This document shows, piece after piece, positions 9,301 through 17,224 of a stretch of DNA of 64,000 nucleotides. Below the pieces are notes generated by a model. The model worked only from the letters and a program-made list of their open reading frames with translations. It made no database searches and was not told where the DNA came from. The DNA lies in contig JAAFIR010000007.1 of assembly GCA_013297885.1 (NCBI GenBank), positions 1 to 64,000 on the forward strand, given 5' to 3'. Source of the stretch: Leptospirales bacterium. GTDB taxonomy: Bacteria; Spirochaetota; Leptospiria; Leptospirales; Leptospiraceae. A program made the position numbers and the translations under genes. The stretch's first letter is position 1. Each line of letters opens with the position of its first letter.

Positions 9301-10010
9301 GCATAAGGCAACTGTTCAAACTTGCCATGTTTTTTACATATTATGATTACTTTCGAATCAGTATTCTCATACTCTACTTTTGAATAATCATATTTCTTTC
9401 CATGTACTTTTCTAAAATCTTTAATCACTTCGTCAGTAGTTAATTTTACTCTTCCTCCGCATTTAGCACAGCCTTTTCCACTTTTATGTTCACTAGGAGT
9501 CTGTGAAAATTTACCATGTTCCGGACAAATGATAGTAACGGGTGTCATTCCTTTAATATAATTTACTTTGGAATAATCGTATTTATTCCCATGAACTTTT
9601 TTAAATTCCAGAATAATTTCTTCTGTGGTTAATCCACGACCCGCACATTTTGGACAACCAACACCACTCCTATGATGACTAACTCTTTGTAAAAAATCTC
9701 CATGCTCTCGACAAATAATTAGAATAGGCTTTGTTGTGTTAATATAGCTTGCTTTCGAATAATCGTATTTATCTCCATGAATTTTCTTGAAGTCTTGAAT
9801 AATTTCTTCTGTAGAAAATCCTCGACCAACACATTTAGGACAACCCACCCCGCTTTTATGCTTATTTGGTGTTAAAAGAAACTCACCATGTCTTTTACAA
9901 ATAATTTCAACTTTAGTTATAGCGTTTTCATACTCAACTTTCGAATAATCATACTTATTCAAGTGAACTTTTTTGAAATCTTTTATTACATCTTGGGTGG
10001 TTAGTTTCAT
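6327..10010 (-). CDS. SNF2-type helicase with six zinc ribbons and a C-terminal methyltransferase
   Basis: This 1227-residue protein has three parts. Residues 1-375 hold six tandem repeats of about 62 residues with consensus KVHGDKYDYSKV, then IIC-x2-HGxF and GxGCPxC, a DUF723-like zinc ribbon found in phage and endonuclease proteins. An acidic linker follows (about 430-500). A superfamily 2 helicase core spans about 580-1000: Walker A GTGAGKT near 602, DEIH near 697, GMSATP, and a helicase C part ending in LKGRIYRQGSKFGE. The last 150 residues are a class I methyltransferase (ADLGCGED near 1107, then VFSLSLMGSN) like Rrp8. Its start is one base from the KAP NTPase stop, so the two form an operon. 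A defence role is inferred from context; the substrate is unknown. Confidence 0.85.
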   Translation of the reverse strand: MKLTTQDVIKDFKKVHLNKYDYSKVEYENAITKVEIICKRHGEFLLTPNKHKSGVGCPKCVGRGFSTEEIIQDFKKIHGDKYDYSKASYINTTKPILIICREHGDFLQRVSHHRSGVGCPKCAGRGLTTEEIILEFKKVHGNKYDYSKVNYIKGMTPVTIICPEHGKFSQTPSEHKSGKGCAKCGGRVKLTTDEVIKDFRKVHGKKYDYSKVEYENTDSKVIIICKKHGKFEQLPYAHKKGAGCPVCSGNIKLSFEQVIHDFKKVHGDKYDYSKVVYANNLEVVIIICPEHGEFLQTPGNHKSGQGCSKCFGKMLLTKDEVIKDFRKIHGDKYDYSELIYLNARTPVKIICNIHGGFLQIPDSHKRGTGCPTCNLGWSKPKILEFLHSIENQDLLQMDAVELQMIINQGRLPETFRDLVFTDEDNKENTLKALKERLETETESIEFEELSSNQEIQEEDWNQDEVETEDIEINANEESYESAEAENKKKKLLSLNDTNEDLHVLDHDLVSSCDAETIEFLIQYKLRKIWNQVLNKDFSVKKFKTETGGINFTLLQKYFFDEYNEVLKYSPPDGYSFPYVPNLMQKLTVFRLLKHKRYGNWSGTGAGKTLSFILSSRSVDARLTLLIGLNSTIEQLSKNILQAYPDSKVFTQYKSGQKFMRKNKNYLILNYDKFQQGYSEELFQDLTDNNQIDFIAIDEIHNAKQRTEKQESIRRGTIKRLIGRAAENKNLYVLGMSATPVINNLTEAKSLLEMVTGKDYKDFNTMKTLANALEAFKHLSLNGLRYIPKYEIQIKELTGENTPKLKLDGKDLLEELLSISNTNYIKAEQILLPKKLTAIHHYLQSGVILYTHYTTGMIEPIIDFVKSCGFKFGTYTGEESLEERELAKNKFLNGEIDILIGSRPIGTGVDGLQEKCNRMIILSLPWTDSEYTQLKGRIYRQGSKFGEVEILIPQVYIQLEEKEWSWDMQRIHLIRNKKTLADAAIDGVVPSKKIPSLDTLFKKSQEALRDWKERIGDGKIFIIQRKDLIFPLRPEIVEQLSRTLGDFSELNRIWSISNSKTTNTKLKENPEDWYYYHTLYKERRKDWKEIPYVEIGKMITRKEMIVADLGCGEDLLRKEISNKVLAFDHVAINTNVKACDISKLPLENNSIDIAVFSLSLMGSNYKDYLNEAYRILKIMGVVIIAEPFQKWENREDELKEILLKIGFDKLTFKQTKQFIYITGLKFLI

Positions 10011-10011
10011 A

Positions 10012-11982
10012 TTATCGAGAAATCATTTCTTGCTTGTTCAAAGTTAGATTCGATTTATAAGATTGAAGTTTATCAATGCCATCGGTTAAAGCTATTATAA
10101 ATTGATTTAAACTTAAATTCTGAATTGGTTTATCCGAATTACCTTCAATTTTTAATTCGATGCCTTGTTTTAAATCCCGTAGAAATTCTAATTCAGTAAG
10201 AAGTTGACTTGCATTTCCATTATATCTATTTTTAAATAAATAGGATAAATACTGAATTTGTGGATTATCCAACTCAGTTATTACATTCAGGAATTCACTT
10301 GCATTGAAATAAGTAAAAATTGGAAATTCAGCATAAGTGTAATTCGGATTGTGATAGATTTCTAATTTAAACTGCTCAGGATTCTTTTCAATTAAGAATC
10401 CGAGTAATTTTTTTGCTTCTTCTTGATAGAAAGGCTTAGATTTTTTTTTAATTTGATATCTTAAGAATTTAAAGATTTTAAGAAAATCAGAATTATCCAT
10501 TTGAAAACGAAGACCATAAAATCCACATGAGCTATTTGCTAGCCAATTTGGATCAGATAGATAACCCTTTTTACCCATTTCTAGAATGTAATATTTCATT
10601 TCTTTCATGACTTGCTCTTTATTTTTCTTTCCTGGAAAAAGATTATTCTCTAGTAAATATAAATACGTTTTTAAAATTTCCAAAAATATTTCTGGATTTT
10701 TTATTTCATGTGCTTTAATTTCATTTTCAATAATCGTAAACAGCTTTAAAAAGTCTTCATCTGAAATATCTCTGAAGCTTTGTAGCTTTTTCCAAGCAGG
10801 GGTATTTTCTTTAAAGAAATACTCAGACTGAAGTAATTCCTTTGTTATCGCTTCCTTATTCGGAATACCATTTACAAAAAAATAAACCCAATTTTCCACT
10901 GAAATAATTAAACTATTTGAACTAATAAATGAGACACCGTATTTTCCAAAAACGGTATAAGTATTTTCTTCATTTGATACAGTTTTGTTTTTTTGTTCAT
11001 GAAAATTATCTATAAAATCCTTTTCCAGATTCCTTAATTTTTCTGGATTAAATCCTGCTTTAATTTCAAAGGAAAATATAAAAAATATTTGTATCAATTG
11101 TTGGATTAGATCATTCTTGCCCTTTACCTTATCATCTAAATGATTCCAAAAAATTCGCCAATCATAGAAAGTTTGCATTAGGATTCGAAGATTATCTTTT
11201 CCAAATGTGGTATATACTTCTTTTATTATATGAATATTATTTCTTATAACCGTATCTGGGAAACTGCCATTCTTCTCAGTATACTTTTTGATAAATGATT
11301 CTAGTGCTGAGTCAATATCTCCCTGAATACGAAAGGATTTACCAATTAATTTTTCTTTTATAATTTTGTATTTTGATTGATTCTGATTATTCTCGATCTT
11401 TGCTAAATGAGCATTATCCGCATTATTTTTCTGTTCAAAATCTTTTTGTAATTTCTCCGATTCATCAATTTCATCTTCATTAGCAATTATAATAACTCTT
11501 AATTTATTTTGCTCTACGTATTTATTTATATATCCAAGAGTTTCAGAAGGCGATAGCAAACATCTCTCTAGATCATCAAAGATAAGAGTTTTTGATACTA
11601 TATTATCGAATAAATCAATGACGTTTACTTTTGGTATAGAAGCTTCAATTTTAGTTCCATCAAACATTCCTTCCTTGATATCGAAACCAAATTTGCTGAT
11701 TCCTGAAAGTAAAACAGATGTTAATAGTTTCATTCCTTTAGATGCCATAACCGGATGTAAAACAGAAAAAATTTCAGAATCTATTTGCTCTGTCGATTTT
11801 AACCCATTCAATGATACATAGAGAAAAGAATCTTTTGTTTTTTCTTGCTTTTCTTCACGATAGTTTTCTATAAAATGAGTTTTTCCGCAACCCCAATTCC
11901 CAGTTAACATTACGGCAAAACCTGGCTCAATGTGGCTCACATAATCATCTAGAAACTGTTTTATATTTTCGTTACGTTTCAT
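10012..11982 (-). CDS. KAP family P-loop NTPase
   Basis: The 656-residue protein begins with a KAP-type NTPase domain: Walker A GNWGCGKT at 28-35 and Walker B LIFDDLER at 133-140, with the DDLER form typical of KAP proteins. The remaining 400 residues are helical with no motif that I recognise. No transmembrane pair is obvious in the NTPase, unlike some eukaryotic KAP proteins. The ATG overlaps the stop of a 41-residue ISP N-terminal remnant (ATGA), and the helicase gene follows after one base, so the three are cotranscribed. KAP NTPases occur in several phage-defence loci; that function here is inference. Confidence 0.85.
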   Translation of the reverse strand: MKRNENIKQFLDDYVSHIEPGFAVMLTGNWGCGKTHFIENYREEKQEKTKDSFLYVSLNGLKSTEQIDSEIFSVLHPVMASKGMKLLTSVLLSGISKFGFDIKEGMFDGTKIEASIPKVNVIDLFDNIVSKTLIFDDLERCLLSPSETLGYINKYVEQNKLRVIIIANEDEIDESEKLQKDFEQKNNADNAHLAKIENNQNQSKYKIIKEKLIGKSFRIQGDIDSALESFIKKYTEKNGSFPDTVIRNNIHIIKEVYTTFGKDNLRILMQTFYDWRIFWNHLDDKVKGKNDLIQQLIQIFFIFSFEIKAGFNPEKLRNLEKDFIDNFHEQKNKTVSNEENTYTVFGKYGVSFISSNSLIISVENWVYFFVNGIPNKEAITKELLQSEYFFKENTPAWKKLQSFRDISDEDFLKLFTIIENEIKAHEIKNPEIFLEILKTYLYLLENNLFPGKKNKEQVMKEMKYYILEMGKKGYLSDPNWLANSSCGFYGLRFQMDNSDFLKIFKFLRYQIKKKSKPFYQEEAKKLLGFLIEKNPEQFKLEIYHNPNYTYAEFPIFTYFNASEFLNVITELDNPQIQYLSYLFKNRYNGNASQLLTELEFLRDLKQGIELKIEGNSDKPIQNLSLNQFIIALTDGIDKLQSYKSNLTLNKQEMISR

Positions 11983-12104
11983 ATTTTATTTATCTCATTC
12001 TGTAAAAATATTTGGACAATTTCTTCAAAATATTCTCCTTTTTCTCTTTCTGATTTTGCAGTACTTCTAAATACATCAAAAACAACGTCTAGCTCTTTAC
12101 TCAT
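11979..12104 (-). pseudogene. N-terminal remnant of a type ISP restriction enzyme, now a 41-residue leader
   Basis: The short frame begins MSKELDVVFDVFRST and has AKSEREKGEYFEEIVQIFL, which resembles the start of type ISP enzymes (the SEREKGxYFE stretch of the nuclease domain). It keeps a good ribosome site (AAAGGTG) and ends in an ATGA overlap with the KAP gene, so it now works as a translated leader for the KAP-helicase pair. It is too short to be an enzyme. Together with the ISP tail at 5840-6317 it frames the two-gene cassette. The homology call rests on about 20 residues. Confidence 0.6.
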
Positions 12105-12228
12105 ATAACACCTTTATTCAATTCTAATTTATCATTCTAATTTTCTGCAAGACAAAATAGAGTAAATTTTGAATTAAAAATTTTGAATGTAAAATATTTT
12201 TTTTATGAATTTTTCATGTATTGCTTCA

Positions 12229-12542
12229 CTAGACTGTAAATTTAATTATATTTTTTGGTTCATTTTGGTAAGCTTTCCAGATATCAAATTTTAACTGCAT
12301 ATTTAACCAACTTTCAGGAGAAGTATTTGCAGCTTTAGCAATTCTTATTGCTGTAGCTGGAGTCACAGAACATTTTCCATGTACTAATTCAGATAAAGCT
12401 TTTCTTGATATTCCTAAATTAATGCTAGCAGCAGTTATGCTAAGTTCAAGAGGTTTGATTTATCTTCAAATAATACTTCACCGGAATGAGTAGGTTTTCT
12501 TCTAATCAGAAATTCTTCTTTAATGATAATCTTTATAATCAA
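12229..12542 (-). pseudogene. higA: HigA-type antitoxin, frameshifted
   Basis: From a TTG at 12542 the frame reads FLIRRKPTHSGEVLFEDKS, then another frame continues KPLELSITAASINLGISRK and ALSELVHGKCSVTPATAIR to a stop at 12229. Together this is a complete XRE-family HigA antitoxin. The frames switch at the T3 run 12454-12456; one more base restores the gene. It overlaps the higB tail. Confidence 0.75.
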
Positions 12543-12600
12543 CTAAAATTGCGTCAAGTTTTTCAAATTTAAATGCATACTTCCAAATTAGTCGTTGAAA
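12520..12600 (-). pseudogene. higB: HigB toxin, C-terminal remnant
   Basis: About 27 residues remain, including LIWKYAFKFEKLDAILVDYK and the terminal DYH typical of HigB toxins just ahead of higA. The rest of the toxin is lost at the junction with the hypothetical gene starting its stop at 12605. The toxin is therefore dead. Confidence 0.6.
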
Positions 12601-12604
12601 TAAA

Positions 12605-13099
12605 TTAAGGACCATCTGGAAAATTCCAAAAAAAATTAACTTTATCTGATTGAGAATAAAAGTTCAAAATGGAAATAGAACCATTTTCAAACTCAATCTT
12701 TAAACCGAAACTTTGCTTTAGATGATAGTCAAATTCTAAATCTGCATTTTCTATATTTTTTAACACCATTGAACCAAATTGAAAAGTCCAAATTTCATTT
12801 TTATTTAAAGCATCAATTTTTGAAGTTACTAAAATATCTCCATTTTTTTGAAAATTAAATCTTGCTGGAACAGAAATAAAATTTTTAGGAATATTTTTTT
12901 CGGAATATAATAATCCACTATATTCACCATCAAGAAATTCTCTTTTTTGTAATTCATCAAAAGTAGTAGAATAATTTTGATTTAAATCTTCTAGTTTTAC
13001 TTTAAAAAATGAAAGAAAAAAAATGTATAAGAAAATTAAAAATAAAACTAAAAAATTAAATAGAATAAAACCTAAAACAAAGTCTATTACTAAGCTCAA
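12605..13099 (-). CDS. Hypothetical membrane-anchored protein
   Basis: I do not recognise the family. The first 33 residues form one strongly hydrophobic segment (FVLGFILFNFLVLFLIFLY), followed by about 130 polar residues rich in beta-type sequence, so the protein is probably anchored in the inner membrane with a folded domain outside or inside. It lies 11 bases after cheW in the same direction and may be cotranscribed with it. Its stop abuts the higBA remnant, so this is the edge of the housekeeping segment. Confidence 0.6.
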   Translation of the reverse strand: MSLVIDFVLGFILFNFLVLFLIFLYIFFLSFFKVKLEDLNQNYSTTFDELQKREFLDGEYSGLLYSEKNIPKNFISVPARFNFQKNGDILVTSKIDALNKNEIWTFQFGSMVLKNIENADLEFDYHLKQSFGLKIEFENGSISILNFYSQSDKVNFFWNFPDGP

Positions 13100-13110
13100 A
13101 AAATTAAATA

Positions 13111-13581
13111 CTATTTAAAAGCAGTAACTTCGTTTAATTCATCAGCAGTGAGAATTTTTTCAATGTCCATTAAAATAATAAATCGATTATCTTTTTTTGC
13201 TACGCCTAATATATAATTTGAAGACATTCCTTTAACAGAAGGAGGAGGGGGGTCTATTTGATTTGGGGCAAAATGAACAACATGAGAAACTTTATCTACA
13301 ATGATTCCAAGAGATTTATTTTGGATTTTAACTATGATAGCACGGTTGAGTTGAGAATCATTTGATTTTTTATTCATGATTTTTTTACTTAAATCAATCA
13401 TATTTACAATTTTACCACGAATATCCATTAACCCAACAAAATAGTTTTGAGATTTTGGAACTTTGATTAAGTTTGTCACTTTAACAATTTCTTCAACATT
13501 GATAATTGAAATTGCATAATCTTCTTCACCAATAGTGAATGTAATGTATTGCTCACTTAAATGATTTTTTTCTTCAGCCAT
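13111..13581 (-). CDS. cheW: CheW chemotaxis coupling protein
   Basis: The 156-residue protein is a single CheW domain: EQYITFTIGEEDYAISI, VEEIVKV, YFVGLMDIRGKIVNMIDL and LGIIVDKVSHVV are diagnostic. CheW links methyl-accepting receptors to the CheA kinase in the chemotaxis array. No cheA or receptor is close by, so this is an orphan copy or one of several CheW proteins, as is common in spirochaetes. It sits seven bases after the 234-residue gene and precedes a membrane protein gene, which suggests one transcript. Confidence 0.92.
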   Translation of the reverse strand: MAEEKNHLSEQYITFTIGEEDYAISIINVEEIVKVTNLIKVPKSQNYFVGLMDIRGKIVNMIDLSKKIMNKKSNDSQLNRAIIVKIQNKSLGIIVDKVSHVVHFAPNQIDPPPPSVKGMSSNYILGVAKKDNRFIILMDIEKILTADELNEVTAFK

Positions 13582-13588
13582 AAACCAC

Positions 13589-14293
13589 CTAAAATCTAGT
13601 ATATCCTAAGTAGAAATAATATCCACCACTAAATAAAAAACTTATCACTTTTATAAACATTGGATTTCTATTTCTAAACATCCAGTCTAAGACTCCGAAA
13701 AATACTCCCATAAATCCAAGTGCAAAACCTAATACAACCATATCAAAAAAATGAAGATAAATTGCAGTACATAATGAAACTCCAAGCAAAGTATCATAGA
13801 TATCATCAAGAATTCTTAGTTTTAAATTTTTGTATAATGAATTGAGTTTTTCTTTAAGTGTTGGTTTTATTTTAACAGTTTCAATTGACTTTGAAGTTGA
13901 AATTTGATTTTCAGAATCTTCATTTTCATATTTTAACATTGGAGTTTTATTAATATCATAAACACCACCAATTGTTTCTAAAATATCTTCATCAGGGATT
14001 GCAGAAAAAATTTCTTTAAATGGAATAAATTTCTTTTTTAAAGAAGTATTCACTCCATTTAAAACATCTCTTTCACGAATAATAGTCCCATTTTTTATAG
14101 TAGTAGTGTAATTTCTTCCTTTTTCAAAAGAAATAGTTAAACCTAATCTAACTAAATTTTCATGGAAATTAAAATCAACTTGTAGTTCATCACCTGTGGG
14201 TGTTGTTGATCGAAATGATTTTGAAAATCCTTTAGGAAGAGTCTTATTCCTCTTCCAACTTGAACGGTAAACTTCAGTTCCTCGAATAAACAT
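13589..14293 (-). CDS. Hypothetical protein with C-terminal membrane helices
   Basis: No family was recognised. The first 160 residues are soluble and charged, and the last 75 contain two or three hydrophobic segments (LLGVSLCTAIYLHFFDMVVL, ALGFMGVFFGVLDW and VISFLFSGGYYFYLG), so it should be an inner membrane protein. It is upstream of cheW with a seven-base gap, so the two are likely coexpressed. A link to chemotaxis is possible only by position. Confidence 0.6.
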   Translation of the reverse strand: MFIRGTEVYRSSWKRNKTLPKGFSKSFRSTTPTGDELQVDFNFHENLVRLGLTISFEKGRNYTTTIKNGTIIRERDVLNGVNTSLKKKFIPFKEIFSAIPDEDILETIGGVYDINKTPMLKYENEDSENQISTSKSIETVKIKPTLKEKLNSLYKNLKLRILDDIYDTLLGVSLCTAIYLHFFDMVVLGFALGFMGVFFGVLDWMFRNRNPMFIKVISFLFSGGYYFYLGYTRF

Positions 14294-14342
14294 ATAGTTT
14301 ATTTTCGGAACTTTATTGAGTTTTTTTATTTAAAAAACGATT

Positions 14343-14438
14343 CTATTTACCTTTTTTCTTATGTCTGTTCGCTCTTCTTTTTTTCTTTCTCTTATGAGTA
14401 GCGATTTTTTTTCTTTTTCTTTTTTTACCAGATGGCAT
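14343..14438 (-). CDS. AURKAIP1/COX24-domain tiny basic protein
   Basis: This 31-residue frame starts MPSGKKRKRKKIATHKRKKK and is almost all Lys, Arg and His. That sequence matches the AURKAIP1/COX24 domain proteins of Bacteroidetes and spirochaetes, related to the mitochondrial small-subunit protein mS38 and thus likely a ribosome component. It has a good ribosome site (AAGGAG, nine bases before the ATG). It follows manC by about 20 bases on the same strand. An overlapping ATG four bases upstream is in another frame and stops at once. Confidence 0.85.
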   Translation of the reverse strand: MPSGKKRKRKKIATHKRKKKRRANRHKKKGK

Positions 14439-14460
14439 CCATAGACTCCTTTTTTAAAAT

Positions 14461-15531
14461 TTATAATAAGTACTTTTCTAAATTTTTATTTTTTTTCAAT
14501 TCAGCTAAAAGAAGTTTGATGTCTTTTACACCAGACTTATTAGTAACAAGTAATACATCGTCTTCTTCAACAAGAATTAGATTATCTACACCGAGAAAAC
14601 AAACCAGTTCTTTTTTTGTAGAAGAAATATTACCTTTTGATTTAAAATAAAAAGCAGATTTTCCAACATGATTATTGGAATTGGAATCACCTTTTGTGAC
14701 TCTCTCCAAGGATAACCAAGAACCAACATCATCCCATTCAAATTCAGCTTTAACCATTTTGATATTTCTACTTTTTTCCATAATAGCAGTGTCAATTGCA
14801 TCTGATGGTAAAGTTTTAAAAGCATTTGAAAGTTCTCCAAAATTGGAAAATGGAAATTTTGATTTTAAAGGAGATAAAATTGCTGGTGCATGTTTTTCAA
14901 ATTCAGATAAAATAAATTCGGTTCTCCATAAGAATATTCCTGGATTCCAAAAAAAATTTTTTCTTTTAATATATTTTTGTGCAAGTTTCATATCTGGTTT
15001 TTCAAAAAAAGCATTTACTGCAAAAGCTGATTTTTTTTGTTTTCCAGTTGAGATATAACCATATCCAATTTCTGGACGGTTTGGTTTAATTCCAAGTAAC
15101 ACCATTGAATCTTCTGCTTCTGAAATAGCAGTGTTCATTGTTGAAACAAAATCTTTAATTGGGTTTATATATGCGTCTGCAGATAAAACAACTTGTAGAG
15201 GATTACCAAATTTTTGTTGAAAGTAAAGTGAAGCAAGTGCAATGATTGGAGCAGTGTTTTTTCCTTCTGGTTCAATGATGAAATTTTTTTCAGGAAAAGA
15301 TTTTTCTTGTTTAAGAATAGATTTTTTTAAATTTGCATTTGTTCCAATAAAAATTCTATCTAGTGTAGTGATAGTTAATGCTCTATCAATTGTTTCTTTT
15401 AGAAGAGTTTTATTGGAGTATACTTTTTGTAATTGTTTTGGAGTGTTGATTCTAGATCTAGGCCAGAATCTTTCACCTTTCCCACCAGCCATAATTAATA
15501 CAACTGGTTTGTCACTTAAAACTTTTTTCAT
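14461..15531 (-). CDS. manC: Mannose-1-phosphate guanylyltransferase
   Basis: The enzyme makes GDP-mannose from mannose-1-phosphate and GTP for surface polysaccharide. The 356 residues show the nucleotidyltransferase signature [12 protein letters not shown] near the start, TPKQ after it, EPEGKNTAP, and [10 protein letters not shown]. The C-terminal isomerase domain of bifunctional enzymes is absent, so it is the short monofunctional form. Its ATG overlaps the hfq stop by four bases (ATGA), so it is read from the miaA-hfq transcript. Function is clear from the motifs. Confidence 0.93.
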   Translation of the reverse strand: MKKVLSDKPVVLIMAGGKGERFWPRSRINTPKQLQKVYSNKTLLKETIDRALTITTLDRIFIGTNANLKKSILKQEKSFPEKNFIIEPEGKNTAPIIALASLYFQQKFGNPLQVVLSADAYINPIKDFVSTMNTAISEAEDSMVLLGIKPNRPEIGYGYISTGKQKKSAFAVNAFFEKPDMKLAQKYIKRKNFFWNPGIFLWRTEFILSEFEKHAPAILSPLKSKFPFSNFGELSNAFKTLPSDAIDTAIMEKSRNIKMVKAEFEWDDVGSWLSLERVTKGDSNSNNHVGKSAFYFKSKGNISSTKKELVCFLGVDNLILVEEDDVLLVTNKSGVKDIKLLLAELKKNKNLEKYLL

Positions 15532-15776
15532 TCAGTAATAATGTCTTTTGGATCTTCTTGCATAAATCTGATTGGTTTAGCAGGAATGATGGTAGATACA
15601 GCGTGTTTATAAATTAATTGTTGTTTTGTTTCATTTTCAATGATGATGGTAAAATTATCAAAGCTGTAAACTTTTCCTTTTAATGGAACTCCATTGAGTA
15701 AATAAACTGTTAGCTCAATTTTTTCTTTTCGTGCTGTGTTCAAAATATGGTCTTGAATATTATTTTTAGCTGACAT
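15528..15776 (-). CDS. hfq: RNA chaperone Hfq
   Basis: The 82-residue protein has both Sm motifs: Sm1 across [20 protein letters not shown] and Sm2 with the diagnostic YKHAVSTI. Hfq forms a hexamer that pairs small RNAs with mRNAs. The gene overlaps miaA by 11 bases and manC by 4, an arrangement (miaA-hfq) that is widely conserved in bacteria. Length is normal for a spirochaete Hfq with a short tail. Confidence 0.96.
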   Translation of the reverse strand: MSAKNNIQDHILNTARKEKIELTVYLLNGVPLKGKVYSFDNFTIIIENETKQQLIYKHAVSTIIPAKPIRFMQEDPKDIITE

Positions 15777-16693
15777 GTCTTAACCGCTTCTCTATTTTTT
15801 TTATTTCTGCAAGTGCAGAATTCCAATCTAACTTTTTTAAGAGAGTTACTTTTTTAAACCAAGTAATTTGCTTTTTAGCATAATTTCTATGGGATTGGGA
15901 GAACTCTTCTAAAAACACTTCCATAGTTTTTTTGCCGTTCATATAATCAAGTGCAAAATTAAATCCCAGAGATTTAAAAGCAGCCGAGGATTCTCCGTAT
16001 TTTTCATAAATAAATTTTGCTTCTTCCAAAAAACCTGTCTCTATCATTTTTTTACATCTAGAATTTATTTTTTTGTATAATTCTTTTCTATCCAAATCTA
16101 AAAAAATTCCTATCAATTCACCTTGAAATTTTTCTAAAAAAGAATCCACTCTTTCATTTTGTATTTCAGACCAAAGTTTTCCACTTCCACAAATTTCCAA
16201 AGCTCTAGAAATTCTATATTCATCATTTTCAGAAATTAATTTAGTAGCTTCAAAATCTTTTTCTTTTAACAAATTCCATTTTTGGGTTTGGTTTAAATTT
16301 TTTATACTATTTTTTGTATCTTCGTTAATTTCTGTTACCGGAAACATTCCATATAGAAATGCTTTTAAATAAAAACCTGTTCCAGAAGTTAAAATAGGAA
16401 TTTTATTTTTTAAAAAAATTTCATTTATGGACTGAAAAGCTAATTTTGCATAAATGCTTGCATTAATTTTTTCTTCAGGATCAAAAATTTCTGTTAAATG
16501 ATGTATGAGATTTTTTTTTAATTCAGGAGTGGCTTGAGCAGAAGCTATTGGAATATTTTTATAAACTTGCCTAGAATCAAATGAAATGATTTCAAATAGG
16601 TTTGAATCTAGGTGTTCACAAATTTCAGTTTTACCACTGCCTGTTGGACCAGTAAGAAGGATAATAGTTTTTTCTATTCTCTTTCTTCTCCAT
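15766..16693 (-). CDS. miaA: tRNA dimethylallyltransferase MiaA (start region frameshifted)
   Basis: MiaA adds a dimethylallyl group to A37 of tRNAs that read UNN codons. Reading back from the stop, the frame is open through the whole enzyme: the P-loop [14 protein letters not shown], then [29 protein letters not shown] and the C-terminal [13 protein letters not shown]. No ATG, GTG or TTG lies between the upstream in-frame TGA and the P-loop. A well-placed ATG at 16693 with a GAGG site reads MEKKENRK in another frame, and removing one A (or adding two) from the A6 run at 16668-16673 joins it perfectly. I therefore give the gene as 15766-16693 with one frameshift; an internal ATG at 16347 would lose the P-loop. 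Confidence 0.85.
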
Positions 16694-17087
16694 TTTCAAT
16701 TTCCTCATTTTCATCAACTTCTGCATCAGGATCTAAAAGCATGTCCTCTTCCCCAAGTCCTCTAGGAATGACGTTTTCATCTACAACATCAAATTCTGAA
16801 ATCTTTGCTTTTATAATTTTTTGTTTCACAACAGGCTTAACATTTTGATCAGCACTACATTTTGGGCAAATTTTATCTTCTTTTCCAAAATCATAAAACT
16901 TAGTCCCGCAACTGTAACAAGTGAATTTTTTTCCAAGACCATTATTCTCTAAAGATAGTTTTTTGGTTTTAGGTTTTAACTCTGTCTTTTTTTCAGCAAG
17001 AACTTTTGTAACGGGCTTTTTTTTTGCTACCGTTTCTTTCTTATTGGTTTTTTTTATAGTTTCCTTCTTAGGCATAGAAAAAAGCAT
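16674..17087 (-). CDS. FYDLN-type zinc protein (TIGR02300-like)
   Basis: A Lys-rich N-terminus is followed by a zinc ribbon, CYSCGTKFYDFGKEDKICPKC, and a very acidic C-terminus. This matches the TIGR02300 (FYDLN acid) family, whose function is not known. The true start may be the second Met (five residues in). The end overlaps the 5-prime end of miaA, so the gene leads the miaA-hfq-manC operon. Zinc binding is inferred from the four cysteines. Confidence 0.8.
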   Translation of the reverse strand: MLFSMPKKETIKKTNKKETVAKKKPVTKVLAEKKTELKPKTKKLSLENNGLGKKFTCYSCGTKFYDFGKEDKICPKCSADQNVKPVVKQKIIKAKISEFDVVDENVIPRGLGEEDMLLDPDAEVDENEEIENGEERE

Positions 17088-17224
17088 AAAATAAGTTTTA
17101 AAGAATTTTTACAAGTTGTTTTTTTTACTTTAGAATATTTTTTTTAAAAATCAATATAATTCGTTTTTTTGTTGATTTATTAATAATATTAAGCTTATTT
17201 TTAGAAGTATTTAAGGATTTTATT

